From positions 3,025,001 to 3,089,000 of the forward strand of contig NZ_JAUFQG010000004.1 in assembly GCF_030409605.1 (NCBI RefSeq): DNA of 64,000 bases, in the 5' to 3' direction. The stretch comes from Simiduia curdlanivorans. Its GTDB lineage: Bacteria > Pseudomonadota > Gammaproteobacteria > Pseudomonadales > Cellvibrionaceae. Under the pieces are notes generated by a model. That model saw nothing but the letters and a program-made list of their open reading frames with translations. It did not search any database and was not told the DNA's origin. Below are positions 42,883-51,450 of the stretch, piece after piece. Positions within the stretch are counted from its first letter, which is position 1; each line of letters begins with the position of its first letter. The translations under genes and the position numbers were made by a program.

Positions 42883-43510
42883 GTTTATGGCTCCGGGTTT
42901 TGCCCGTGCGTTTTCTTGTGGTGGCTTTCTTGTGAGGGCGGTTTTGTAGGTTGGTGTTTTCGCCGCTTAATGGTACCGATTCAAAACGTTGATCACCTGG
43001 CTGCATGTCGCCGAGTTGCCAGGGGCCGATTGCCACGCGAACCAAGCGAAGGGTCGGGTGGCCAACCGCTGCGGTCATTCTGCGAACTTGACGGTTTTTC
43101 CCCTCCGTTATCGTGAGTTCTAGCCAGCTATCGGGAATGGCTTTGCGGTATCTCACTGGTGGCGTTCTGTCCCACAAGCTGGGGGGGGCTATTAATTTTG
43201 CTTGTGCCGGCTTAGTTAAACCGTCTTTTAGCTGCACGCCGCGCCTGAGCTCGTCCAGCGCATCTACGTCAAGCTCGCCTTCAACTTGTACCCAGTAGGT
43301 TTTAGGTAGCTTATGGCGAGGGTCGGCGATCTTGTTTTGCAATAGGCCGTCATTGGTTAGTAAGACTAAGCCTTCGGAATCAAAGTCTAGCCGTCCCGCC
43401 GGGTAGAAATTCGGTAGCTGCACAAGTTCGGCCAAGGTGCGCCTTGCGTTTGTGTCAGTGAATTGACACATCATTTGGTAAGGTTTGTTCAGTAAAATCA
43501 GGTTTGTCAC
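42875..43510 (-). CDS. rluE: 23S rRNA pseudouridine synthase RluE
   Basis: RsuA-family pseudouridine synthase that modifies U2457 of 23S rRNA in E. coli. It starts LILLNKPYQMMCQF without an S4 domain, typical of RluE. The catalytic Asp42 lies in AGRLDFDSEGLVLL. The conserved KTYWVQVEGEL and EGKNRQVRRM are visible. The C-terminal 30 residues are lysine/arginine rich. It is the first gene of the operon leading to purB. Confidence 0.93.
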   Translation of the reverse strand: MTNLILLNKPYQMMCQFTDTNARRTLAELVQLPNFYPAGRLDFDSEGLVLLTNDGLLQNKIADPRHKLPKTYWVQVEGELDVDALDELRRGVQLKDGLTKPAQAKLIAPPSLWDRTPPVRYRKAIPDSWLELTITEGKNRQVRRMTAAVGHPTLRLVRVAIGPWQLGDMQPGDQRFESVPLSGENTNLQNRPHKKATTRKRTGKTRSHKHG

Positions 43511-43696
43511 AGGCTATTTGTTTCTCGAATAGTGGAAATCGACCCAAGGCTGATGGATAGTAAATCCGGATCTTAATGGCCATGCTATCATGATTCGGAA
43601 TCGTCCAAATATCGAACTAGGGTGCATCTTTATTATCCCCATTTAGGTGATAATTACCTGTTTATCGATAAAAATTTCCCTCACATGGAGTAACAC

Positions 43697-44956
43697 ATGG
43701 GTTACCAACACATAGAAATACCTGCAGATGGCGCCAAAATTACCGTCAATGCTGACTTTTCACTAAATGTGCCCGATCGTCCAATCATTCCTTTTATCGA
43801 AGGTGATGGTATCGGCGTAGACATCACCCCCGTGATGCGCAAGGTTACTGACGCGGCGATAAAGAAGGCCTATGGCGGCAAAAAATCCATTGCTTGGATG
43901 GAGGTTTACTGTGGTGAGAAGGCCGCTGCAAAATATAGTGGCGACTGGTTCCCGTCTGAAACCTTAGATGCCATTCGCGAGTACGTGGTTGGCATTAAGG
44001 GCCCTTTGACGACGCCAGTGGGTGGCGGTTTTCGCTCGCTGAATGTGGCTTTACGTCAGGAAATGGATCTCTATGTGTGTCAGCGGCCGGTGCGCTGGTT
44101 CAAAGGTGTGCCGTCACCGGTTAAAGACCCAGGCAAAGTGGATATGGTCATTTTTCGCGAGAATGCGGAAGATATTTATGCTGGCATTGAGTGGAAAGCT
44201 AACTCTCCCGAAGCTAAAAAAGTGATCGACTTTTTGCAAAATGAGATGGGGGTCAAGAAGTTTCGTTTTACCGAGAACCTAGGTATCGGCATAAAGCCAG
44301 TGTCAGAGCAAGGCACTAAACGCTTGGTGCGCAAAGCCATTCAGTATGCCGTCGATCAAAACTTGCCTTCCGTGACCTTGGTTCACAAGGGCAATATCAT
44401 GAAATTCACTGAGGGTGCATTTTGCGACTGGGGTTATGAGTTGGCGCGCGAAGAATTTGGCGCCACACCGCTGGATGGCGGGCCTTGGCATGCGTTTAAG
44501 CACCCCAAGACCGGTGCGCAAATTGTTATTAAAGACGTTATTGCCGATGCCATGCTACAGCAGGTGTTGTTGCGGCCGTCTGAGTACGATGTTATCGCTA
44601 CTTTGAATCTCAACGGCGATTATCTATCAGATGCGCTTGCAGCCCAGGTGGGTGGCATCGGTATCGCGCCAGGTGCCAACAATTCAGATGCGGTAGCACT
44701 GTTTGAGGCGACCCATGGCACGGCGCCAAAATACGCGGGACAAGACAAGGTCAATCCTGGCTCATTAATTCTATCTGCAGAAATGATGCTAAGGCACCTC
44801 GGCTGGTTTGAAGCGGCGGATTTGATTATTAAAGGGGTGGAAGAGGCTATTGCGGCTAAAACAGTGACCTATGACTTTGAGCGGCTGATGGATGACGCGA
44901 CCTTGCTGTCATGCTCGGCATTTGGCGATGCCATTATTGCGAAGATTGGCGCCTAA
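43697..44956 (+). CDS. icd: Isocitrate dehydrogenase (NADP+)
   Basis: TCA enzyme converting isocitrate to 2-oxoglutarate, competing with AceA for substrate. The AceK-type phosphorylation serine is Ser114 in GGGFRSLNVALRQE. The family landmarks IPFIEGDGIGVDITP and NLNGDYLSDALAAQVGGIG are visible. ATHGTAPKYAGQ is consistent with the E. coli-type NADP enzyme. The length of 419 is usual. It is preceded by a GGAG ribosome binding site. Confidence 0.97.
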   Translation: MGYQHIEIPADGAKITVNADFSLNVPDRPIIPFIEGDGIGVDITPVMRKVTDAAIKKAYGGKKSIAWMEVYCGEKAAAKYSGDWFPSETLDAIREYVVGIKGPLTTPVGGGFRSLNVALRQEMDLYVCQRPVRWFKGVPSPVKDPGKVDMVIFRENAEDIYAGIEWKANSPEAKKVIDFLQNEMGVKKFRFTENLGIGIKPVSEQGTKRLVRKAIQYAVDQNLPSVTLVHKGNIMKFTEGAFCDWGYELAREEFGATPLDGGPWHAFKHPKTGAQIVIKDVIADAMLQQVLLRPSEYDVIATLNLNGDYLSDALAAQVGGIGIAPGANNSDAVALFEATHGTAPKYAGQDKVNPGSLILSAEMMLRHLGWFEAADLIIKGVEEAIAAKTVTYDFERLMDDATLLSCSAFGDAIIAKIGA

Positions 44957-44964
44957 AATGTGTG

Positions 44965-45006
44965 CCCACACGCCAGCGGTGCCCGTGTAGGGCGTTAGCG
45001 TGTGGG
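44965..45006. terminator. Hairpin between icd and cspD
   Basis: CCCACACGC (44965-44973) and GCGTGTGGG (44998-45006) are perfect 9-bp inverted repeats enclosing a 24-base loop. No long T tract follows on the + strand, so it is a structure-only terminator candidate for two convergent genes. Confidence 0.45.
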
Positions 45007-45035
45007 TAATTTGAAAATGGCGCCGGTGGCTTGAA

Positions 45036-45287
45036 TTAACTGGCAACGACCTTTAATTCAGGGCGCTCATTACTTTTTGCGTTGTCATTGGCTTGAATAT
45101 TGGTTGCGTGCAAGCCTTTATCGCCCTCAACGATATCAAATTTCACAGCCTGACCCGCTTTCAGGGTTTTATAGCCATCCATCTCAATTGCTGAGTAATG
45201 CGCGAATAGGTCTTCACCGCCTTGGTCGGGCAGGATAAAGCCGTAACCTTTTGCGTTGTTAAACCATTTAACAGTACCGGTAGGCAT
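45036..45287 (-). CDS. cspD: Cold shock-like protein CspD
   Basis: Small nucleic acid-binding protein; CspD inhibits DNA replication in stationary phase. The RNP1 motif is KGYGFI and RNP2-like DLFAHYSAI. A C-terminal extension of about 15 residues beyond the cold shock domain fits CspD. The length is 83. It is divergent from clpS/clpA, a conserved arrangement. Confidence 0.92.
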   Translation of the reverse strand: MPTGTVKWFNNAKGYGFILPDQGGEDLFAHYSAIEMDGYKTLKAGQAVKFDIVEGDKGLHATNIQANDNAKSNERPELKVVAS

Positions 45288-45575
45288 AGTATAAATCCTT
45301 CTATCGCCTTGATATATAACGTGTTTTTATAGTTTTGATAAAAGCACAGCCGCGTAAAGCCGAAAAACACACCCTTGTAAGACCGCACAACGTACCCATA
45401 TCTACTGTATCTAGGTCGGCAGAAGGCGGTCAAAAAATGACAAGTTAAGCCATCTTTTAACCAACTGATGCTTTTATGTCAAGAGATTCAACCGTTGAGT
45501 GTCTTTGTTTGGCTCGGCATGAGTTAAAATGTGGGCTAATACACCTATAGTTAGAACAGGATGCAGTGAGCCTAG

Positions 45576-45959
45576 ATGGGAAATTTCAAATATCTTCAGC
45601 TAACATTAAATAGCGCACACGATGAAGGAGAGGAAGATTCTGAACACGGCACGGGTGTTGCTGTCAAAGAGTCTAAGCCCGCGCTGAAACGGCCATCGAT
45701 GTATAAGGTGGTATTGTTGAATGACGATTACACGCCTATGGATTTTGTGGTCGACGTGCTGGAAGGCTTTTTTTCCATGAACCGGGAGCAGGCGGTGAAA
45801 GTGATGCTTCAGGTTCATAATCAGGGAAAAGGCGTGTGCGGCATCTTCACGCGTGATATCGCTGAAACAAAGGCGGCACAAGTGAATCAGTATGCAAGAG
45901 AGAGTCAGCATCCGCTCTTATGCGAAATAGAGGCGGCTGGTGAAGGTGACGAAGCTTAG
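45576..45959 (+). CDS. clpS: ATP-dependent Clp protease adaptor ClpS
   Basis: Delivers N-end-rule substrates to ClpAP. The family core MYKVVLLNDDYTPMDFVV is at about 41-58, and CGIFTRDIAETK follows. An extended, acidic N-terminus of about 40 residues precedes the core. The length of 127 is normal. It lies 11 bases upstream of clpA. Confidence 0.96.
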   Translation: MGNFKYLQLTLNSAHDEGEEDSEHGTGVAVKESKPALKRPSMYKVVLLNDDYTPMDFVVDVLEGFFSMNREQAVKVMLQVHNQGKGVCGIFTRDIAETKAAQVNQYARESQHPLLCEIEAAGEGDEA

Positions 45960-45970
45960 AGGTTACAGAG

Positions 45971-48256
45971 ATGTTAAGCAAAGACTTAGAAGTTACCTTA
46001 AACTTGGCATTTAAAGGCGCCAGGTCCAAACGACACGAATTTATGACGGTCGAACATTTATTGTTGGCCCTGCTCGATAACGAATCAGCGGCGACTGTGT
46101 TGCGCGCCTGTGGCTCCGATATTAACAAGCTACGGAAAGAGTTGATCGAGTTTGTCGACTCCACCACACCGCTTATTCCCGAAAATGATCCCGAGCGAGA
46201 GACTCAGCCAACGCTAGGCTTTCAGCGTGTTCTGCAGCGCGCCGTATTCCATGTGCAATCCTCGGGGAAAAAAGAGGTTACAGGCGCCAATGTACTGGTA
46301 GCGATCTTTAGCGAGCAGGAGAGTCAGGCTGTTTATTACTTAAAGCAGCAATCCATTGCCCGCATTGATGTTGTTAACTATATCACTCACGGCATCTCCA
46401 AAGTTTCAGGGCACTCTGGGCATGCGGCCCAAGAGCCCAATTCAGATGTTAGTGATGATGACGCTACCGTCGATGGCAACACTGCGCAGAGCCCACTGGA
46501 TAGCTATACCACCAACCTTAACGAAATGGCCGCGAATGGAAAAATAGATCCTCTCGTAGGGCGCGTCGACGAGGTGGAGCGGGTTGCTCAAATTCTTGCC
46601 AGAAGGCGTAAAAATAACCCACTGCTGGTGGGCGAGTCCGGTGTTGGTAAAACGGCAATAGCGGAAGGTTTAGCGAAAAAAATTGTTGATGGCGAAGTGC
46701 CCGAAACACTCATGGATGCTGTGGTCTACTCACTTGACTTAGGTTCACTGCTAGCGGGTACGAAATACCGCGGTGATTTCGAGAAGCGCTTTAAAGGCCT
46801 CTTAGCCGACTTGCGCAAGCAAGATAAAGCCATTTTATTCATCGACGAAATTCACACCATTATCGGTGCCGGTGCGGCGTCCGGTGGGGTAATGGATGCC
46901 TCAAACTTGTTGAAGCCTTTATTGACCTCCGGCGAAATGCGTTGCATTGGTTCAACCACTTTCCAGGAGTATCGGGGTATTTTTGAAAAGGATCGGGCCC
47001 TATCGCGCCGGTTCCAAAAAATCGATGTTAACGAGCCGTCGGTCGATGATACCTACCACATCCTAAAAGGCTTGAAGAGCCGCTTCGAAAAGCATCACGG
47101 CTTGAAATATACGGATACAGCGCTGCGTGCGGCGGCAGAATTAGCCGGTCGTTATATCAACGATCGATTCATGCCCGATAAAGCCATCGACGTGATCGAC
47201 GAGGCGGGGGCATTTCAGCAGCTACAGCCTCCGCACAAACGCAAAAAGCAGATTGGCGTTCCCGATATCGAGGCCATGGTTGCAAAAATTGCCCGTATTC
47301 CGGCGAAAAGTGTTTCGAGTAACGATAAAGAACAGCTGAGAACCCTCGAAGAACAGTTGCGCATGGTGGTGTTCGGTCAAGATCAAGCGGTCGGCACTGT
47401 ATCTACGGCGATAAAGTTGTCTCGTGCTGGCCTAGGATCAATCGACAAACCCATTGGCTCTTTCCTATTGGCTGGCCCTACGGGTGTGGGTAAAACAGAA
47501 ATTTGCCGTCAGTTGGCCAAGATTATGGGCATTGAGCTTTTGCGCTTTGATATGTCTGAATATATGGAACGCCATACGGTATCGCGCTTGATAGGTGCGC
47601 CGCCTGGCTACGTAGGTTTTGATCAAGGTGGTTTGTTAACGGATGCCGTAACCAAACACCCACACAGCGTTGTACTGTTGGATGAAATCGAAAAAGCGCA
47701 TCCTGAGGTCTTTAATCTGTTACTTCAAGTGATGGATCACGGAACGCTAACCGACAATAACGGCCGTAAAGCGGATTTTAGAAATGTCATTTTAGTGATG
47801 ACCACCAATGCGGGTGCACATGTGCTAAGCCAGCGCTCAATTGGGTTTACTAAGCAAGATAACTCTACTGATGGGATGGAGGAAATTAAGAAAGCCTTCA
47901 CCCCAGAGTTTAGAAATCGACTAGATGCCGTGGTTCAATTTGCGCCGCTAACGCTTGAAGTTATCAAGACAGTCGTGGACAAATTTTTGGTGCAGCTACA
48001 AGTACAACTCGATGACAAGCGCGTGCACTTGGCCGTATCTGATGCGGCGCGGGAGTGGCTTGCGGTTAATGGCTACGATGAAAAAATGGGCGCTCGCCCG
48101 ATGGCGCGTTTGATTCAGGAAAAAATCAAGAAGCCACTGGCTGAGATGGTACTCTTCGGCGAGCTGGCAGATGGCGGCGGAACTGTGACGGTGGATGTGG
48201 AAAACGACGAGCTAATGGTGAGCACCGAGCATGAAATTGAAGCTGCTATGTCTTAA
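45971..48256 (+). CDS. clpA: ATP-dependent Clp protease ATP-binding subunit ClpA
   Basis: AAA+ unfoldase partner of ClpP. The N-domain occupies about 1-145; the first ATPase has Walker A GESGVGKTA and Walker B AILFIDEIH. The second has Walker A GPTGVGKTE and the Walker B VVLLDEIEKAHPE. The length of 761 is standard. The usual downstream neighbour infA is not found. Confidence 0.97.
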   Translation: MLSKDLEVTLNLAFKGARSKRHEFMTVEHLLLALLDNESAATVLRACGSDINKLRKELIEFVDSTTPLIPENDPERETQPTLGFQRVLQRAVFHVQSSGKKEVTGANVLVAIFSEQESQAVYYLKQQSIARIDVVNYITHGISKVSGHSGHAAQEPNSDVSDDDATVDGNTAQSPLDSYTTNLNEMAANGKIDPLVGRVDEVERVAQILARRRKNNPLLVGESGVGKTAIAEGLAKKIVDGEVPETLMDAVVYSLDLGSLLAGTKYRGDFEKRFKGLLADLRKQDKAILFIDEIHTIIGAGAASGGVMDASNLLKPLLTSGEMRCIGSTTFQEYRGIFEKDRALSRRFQKIDVNEPSVDDTYHILKGLKSRFEKHHGLKYTDTALRAAAELAGRYINDRFMPDKAIDVIDEAGAFQQLQPPHKRKKQIGVPDIEAMVAKIARIPAKSVSSNDKEQLRTLEEQLRMVVFGQDQAVGTVSTAIKLSRAGLGSIDKPIGSFLLAGPTGVGKTEICRQLAKIMGIELLRFDMSEYMERHTVSRLIGAPPGYVGFDQGGLLTDAVTKHPHSVVLLDEIEKAHPEVFNLLLQVMDHGTLTDNNGRKADFRNVILVMTTNAGAHVLSQRSIGFTKQDNSTDGMEEIKKAFTPEFRNRLDAVVQFAPLTLEVIKTVVDKFLVQLQVQLDDKRVHLAVSDAAREWLAVNGYDEKMGARPMARLIQEKIKKPLAEMVLFGELADGGGTVTVDVENDELMVSTEHEIEAAMS

Positions 48257-48370
48257 ATGTGTGGTAGCTCAGATTTTATCTGGTAGCTACCCGTTTCACC
48301 GCGCTTTTTGTCCATTCTAGATCCAGCTGAGATCGTTAACCTATATAGACATTCGTGCCTCAATCTCGAG

Positions 48371-48694
48371 TTACGGATGCCTATAACCTTTATTAAGTTT
48401 TTGTTTGTTCACGTCTGTGTGGGTTTTCGCTTTCTTGTTTGGGTTACTTTTTAAAAGCAACCCATTGGCGAGCAACCTGATTTTGGTGTCCAATTCCTGA
48501 AGCTGTAGCATCAATGCTTCATAATCTCGATCGACCTCGGTACCCAGTATATTCGTCGCTTCGGCAATGGGTACTTCGCGAATCAATCTATCTCTAATCG
48601 TCACCAATGAACTCGCGGTTTGTAGTTCGCCGGCTTCAAGTGCTTGGATCAATTGGTTCGAGGCCTCTATCGCATGTCTTATTGTCCCTTTCAT
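48371..48694 (-). CDS. Small helical protein, possibly FliT-like
   Basis: 107 residues, predicted mainly alpha-helical. The pattern ALEAGELQTASSLVTIRDRLI is reminiscent of FliT-family flagellar chaperones and of the other small protein at 57426-57677. The C-terminal tail is lysine-rich. It shares its upstream region with the flagellin gene and is convergent with clpA, so it may belong to the flagellar cluster. A FliT-like assignment is tentative. Confidence 0.55.
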   Translation of the reverse strand: MKGTIRHAIEASNQLIQALEAGELQTASSLVTIRDRLIREVPIAEATNILGTEVDRDYEALMLQLQELDTKIRLLANGLLLKSNPNKKAKTHTDVNKQKLNKGYRHP

Positions 48695-48778
48695 TAAGTA
48701 GCCCCTTGGTACTTTTTAACGGTGCTTTTAGCTTAGCGCTTTTCGTTCGTATTGATAGCTAAAAAGCCCTGCTTGGTG

Positions 48779-48794
48779 CGGCAATGTTTTGCCG
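48779..48794. promoter_or_regulatory. Palindrome CGGCAA-N4-TTGCCG upstream of the first flagellin
   Basis: CGGCAA-TGTT-TTGCCG is a perfect 6-bp inverted repeat with a 4-base spacer. The same motif occurs before the second flagellin gene at 51310-51325. It lies 117 bases upstream of the sigma-54 promoter and is a candidate site for a shared flagellin regulator. Confidence 0.5.
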
Positions 48795-48812
48795 AAATCT
48801 ACAGTCGATTGA

Positions 48813-48826
48813 GTCAGAAAATTGCC
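48813..48826. promoter_or_regulatory. FleQ-box-like 14-mer upstream of fliC1
   Basis: GTCAGAAAATTGCC matches the FleQ consensus recalled as GTCaNTAAAtTGAC at all but two positions. It lies about 85-100 bases upstream of the sigma-54 -24 element, a normal enhancer distance. The rest of the 321-bp gap 48695-49015 holds the palindrome and the promoter listed here. Confidence 0.45.
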
Positions 48827-48909
48827 GCTCTGCTTTTTTTTCTTCATTCGATCCCTTTGATCTTGATTTTTCTATCGTAAATACAATGGGTTACCGTTGT
48901 TTTTAAAAG

Positions 48910-48926
48910 TTGGCATGGGCGTTGCT
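48910..48926 (+). promoter_or_regulatory. Sigma-54 promoter of fliC1
   Basis: TTGGCAT-GGGCG-TTGCT fits the -24/-12 consensus TGGCAC-N5-TTGCW. GG and GC are 10 bases apart. It lies about 90 bases before the ATG. Confidence 0.85.
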
Positions 48927-49015
48927 CTAATCCTTTTGAGTTCTATGTGGCTGGTCGAAACCGGAGTTTTGGCAAGCTGATTTGGCAAAATACTCTAGGG
49001 TAGAGGAGAAGCAAC

Positions 49016-51157
49016 ATGCCATTAGTCATCAATACCAATGTGCAATCACTGAATGCACAGAGACAGTTGGTGAAGTCGGGCGACGATTTAAGTCAGGCGA
49101 TGGAACGTTTATCATCCGGTAAACGTATCAACACCGCGGCTGATGATGCGGCAGGCTTGTCCATCTCAAATCGCATGACGTCACAAGTAAGAGGCCTAAA
49201 TCAAGCCATACGAAATGCCAGTGATGGTATTTCCCTTATCCAAACCGCTGAAGGTGCGCTGGATGAGACAACAAATATCTTGCAGCGTATTCGCGAGTTA
49301 GCGATTCAATCATCGAACGGTATTTACGATGACAGTAACCGCAAGACGCTCGATGCTGAGGTTCAGCAGTTGATTGCTGAAATGGATCGAATTGCAGAAA
49401 CAACATCGTTTAACGGCCAAAAATTGTTAAATGGCAGCTTGGGTGACGTGGCATTGCAGGTCGGAGCCCAATCCGGAGAATTTATAGATCTGAAAGTGGG
49501 TGAGTTGAACTCATCAACACTTGGTGCCGCGCAGGATGCTGGATTGAGTAACACCAGCCGGTACTATGACAACCCGGCGGCTGGCGCCCTTGGTATTACC
49601 GCAGGTGATTTAACCATCAATGGTATTGCCATAAGCGGCACCAGTTCTGCCGACGATAACGCATCGACATCTAATGCCAATGCCAGTTCGATTGCGCTAG
49701 CTGCTGCGATCAATAAAGTGTCAGATTTGAGTGGTGTAAAAGCCACCATAAATAGCACCGTGATGGCGGGTGCATCCATGACCCCACTTGCCGCGCAAAC
49801 TGGTACCTTTACCATCAATGGTGTACCTACCGCCGCAGTAACGACAACCGCAGATGGTGCAACTACACGTTCCGCTATCGTAGCGGCGGTCAATGCAATA
49901 TCCGCTCAAACCGGAGTTACCGCTGTTGACTCAGGTGAGGACGCAACCGGTATCAACTTGATTGCAGAAGATGGACGAAATATTGAAATCACTGCTTCGG
50001 CTGCAGCATTGACGGCTGCCAATACAGGCATCCGTTTGGCTGCAACATCCACCGATCCAGCCCTACAAATTGGCAGTGTATCTCTTTTATCTGTTGATGG
50101 CGGCGACGTGGTAATCGGTGGTGACAGTAGTTTGACACCTCAATCTGGATTCGTAGCAGGAACTTTTTCTGGCGAGTTGGCACAAGCTACAAGTGCATCA
50201 CATGAAGGCGCCGATAACGCTGCTAGCCAGCTGCAAGCAGGTGATTTGGTAATCAATGGCATTCAAATAGGCGGGGCGAAAGCAACTGATGATACTGCCA
50301 GTACCGCAGGTAAAACCGGCAGTGCTATTTCAATCGCCAAGGCAATTAATAATGTTTCCGAGGCGACGGGTGTTAGTGCATCGGTTACAGGCACAACAAT
50401 TACAGGCCAGTCTTCACCAACAACACCAGCTGCTGCAGGCGATACTTTTTCCACTACTATAAATGGCATTGTTTTACCAACCGTTACGAGTATTGGAGAG
50501 TTAAGTGCAGACCGGGCAGCAACTGTTGCTGCTATTAATCAAATTTCTGGTCAAACTGGCGTTGTCGCCCGCGATACCGGTAGTGGTATTGAAATGCTAG
50601 CGGCTGATGGAAGAAATATCACGTTAGCCGCTACAGTGGTGAGTGGGGCGGACGCAGAGGCGTTTGGACTGGGTGATGCAGCTGGTGCAGCTCCAAGCAC
50701 AGCGTTTACACAAACGACTTTTGGGGCTGTGACTTTATCATCGGGCGCTCAAATAGAAATTACCGCGGGAGCCAACGGCATTGCTGGGCTTGAAGGTATT
50801 GGCTTTAGGGCTGGCCAGTTTGGAGCAACAGAAAGTGGCCAACTACTCAAAGATGTTAGTGTTGCTACCTTTAAGGGCGCTCAAAAAGCGATACAAGCAG
50901 TCGATAACGCATTAGAAAGCATTAACGCTACTCGCGCAGATTTGGGTGCAATTAACAATCGCCTAGATTTCACCATCTCTAACCTGATGAACGTTACGGA
51001 GAACACGGCAGCTGCGAGAAGTCGAATCATGGACGCTGATTTTGCGGCAGAAACTGCAAACTTGAGTAGAGCACAGGTACTGCAGCAGGCTTCACAAGCG
51101 ATGCTTGCTCAGGCAAATGCTTCCACTCAACAGGTGCTTCAATTACTTAATCAGTAA
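49016..51157 (+). CDS. fliC: Flagellin, large variant with duplicated insert (FliC1)
   Basis: Main filament subunit, exported by the flagellar type III system. The conserved N-terminal D0/D1 helices (MPLVINTNVQSLNAQRQLVK, SSGKRINTAADDAAG) and the C-terminal NLSRAQVLQQASQAMLAQAN are present. The centre is large, giving 713 residues against about 490 in P. aeruginosa b-type. It holds two copies of a ~210-residue unit starting with GDLTINGIAI near 195 and GDLVINGIQI near 407. The matching DGRNI segments are near 317 and 528. The ribosome binding site is AGAGGAG. A paralogue follows at 51451. The promoter is sigma-54 type. Confidence 0.95.
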   Translation: MPLVINTNVQSLNAQRQLVKSGDDLSQAMERLSSGKRINTAADDAAGLSISNRMTSQVRGLNQAIRNASDGISLIQTAEGALDETTNILQRIRELAIQSSNGIYDDSNRKTLDAEVQQLIAEMDRIAETTSFNGQKLLNGSLGDVALQVGAQSGEFIDLKVGELNSSTLGAAQDAGLSNTSRYYDNPAAGALGITAGDLTINGIAISGTSSADDNASTSNANASSIALAAAINKVSDLSGVKATINSTVMAGASMTPLAAQTGTFTINGVPTAAVTTTADGATTRSAIVAAVNAISAQTGVTAVDSGEDATGINLIAEDGRNIEITASAAALTAANTGIRLAATSTDPALQIGSVSLLSVDGGDVVIGGDSSLTPQSGFVAGTFSGELAQATSASHEGADNAASQLQAGDLVINGIQIGGAKATDDTASTAGKTGSAISIAKAINNVSEATGVSASVTGTTITGQSSPTTPAAAGDTFSTTINGIVLPTVTSIGELSADRAATVAAINQISGQTGVVARDTGSGIEMLAADGRNITLAATVVSGADAEAFGLGDAAGAAPSTAFTQTTFGAVTLSSGAQIEITAGANGIAGLEGIGFRAGQFGATESGQLLKDVSVATFKGAQKAIQAVDNALESINATRADLGAINNRLDFTISNLMNVTENTAAARSRIMDADFAAETANLSRAQVLQQASQAMLAQANASTQQVLQLLNQ

Positions 51158-51171
51158 TTTAGTTTTAAATA

Positions 51172-51207
51172 GCCAGTCCTTAATAACTTAGGGGCTGGTT
51201 TTTTTAT
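51172..51207 (+). terminator. Terminator after fliC1
   Basis: CCAGTCC and GGGGCTGG form an imperfect stem around an 11-base loop, followed by seven T residues. It isolates the two flagellin genes. Confidence 0.75.
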
Positions 51208-51309
51208 ATATTAAGAAATAATCGTTCTAGGACGCAGCTTCACTTAAATCACAAAAAGTTGAGATTTATCGCTTCAAAATCAATCAGATAGTCATCATTT
51301 TCCACCCGA

Positions 51310-51325
51310 CGGCAAACTCTTGCCG
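51310..51325. promoter_or_regulatory. Second copy of palindrome CGGCAA-N4-TTGCCG
   Basis: CGGCAA-ACTC-TTGCCG has the same arms and spacing as the copy before fliC1. It ends 8 bases before the -35 of the sigma-28 promoter. Confidence 0.5.
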
Positions 51326-51333
51326 CTTTCGCC

Positions 51334-51360
51334 TAAAGCTTTACCGCCCTCTGTCGATAA
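51334..51360 (+). promoter_or_regulatory. Sigma-28 (FliA) promoter of fliC2
   Basis: TAAAGCTT, 11 bases, then GTCGATAA. This fits the FliA consensus TAAAGTTT-N11-GCCGATAA with one difference in each box. Confidence 0.85.
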
Positions 51361-51450
51361 CCTAGTCAGAAGCGCTTCGACCTGTTCGAGCCTTTAAGGC
51401 AGGCTGGTATATAACCGGTCATCATTGAGGAACCGTGATAGGAGGCAATC

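Noticed and set aside
51310..51325. Possible second sigma-54 promoter before fliC2
   Set aside because: GG and GC are only 9 bases apart, so the -24/-12 geometry fails; the sequence is better explained by the palindrome.
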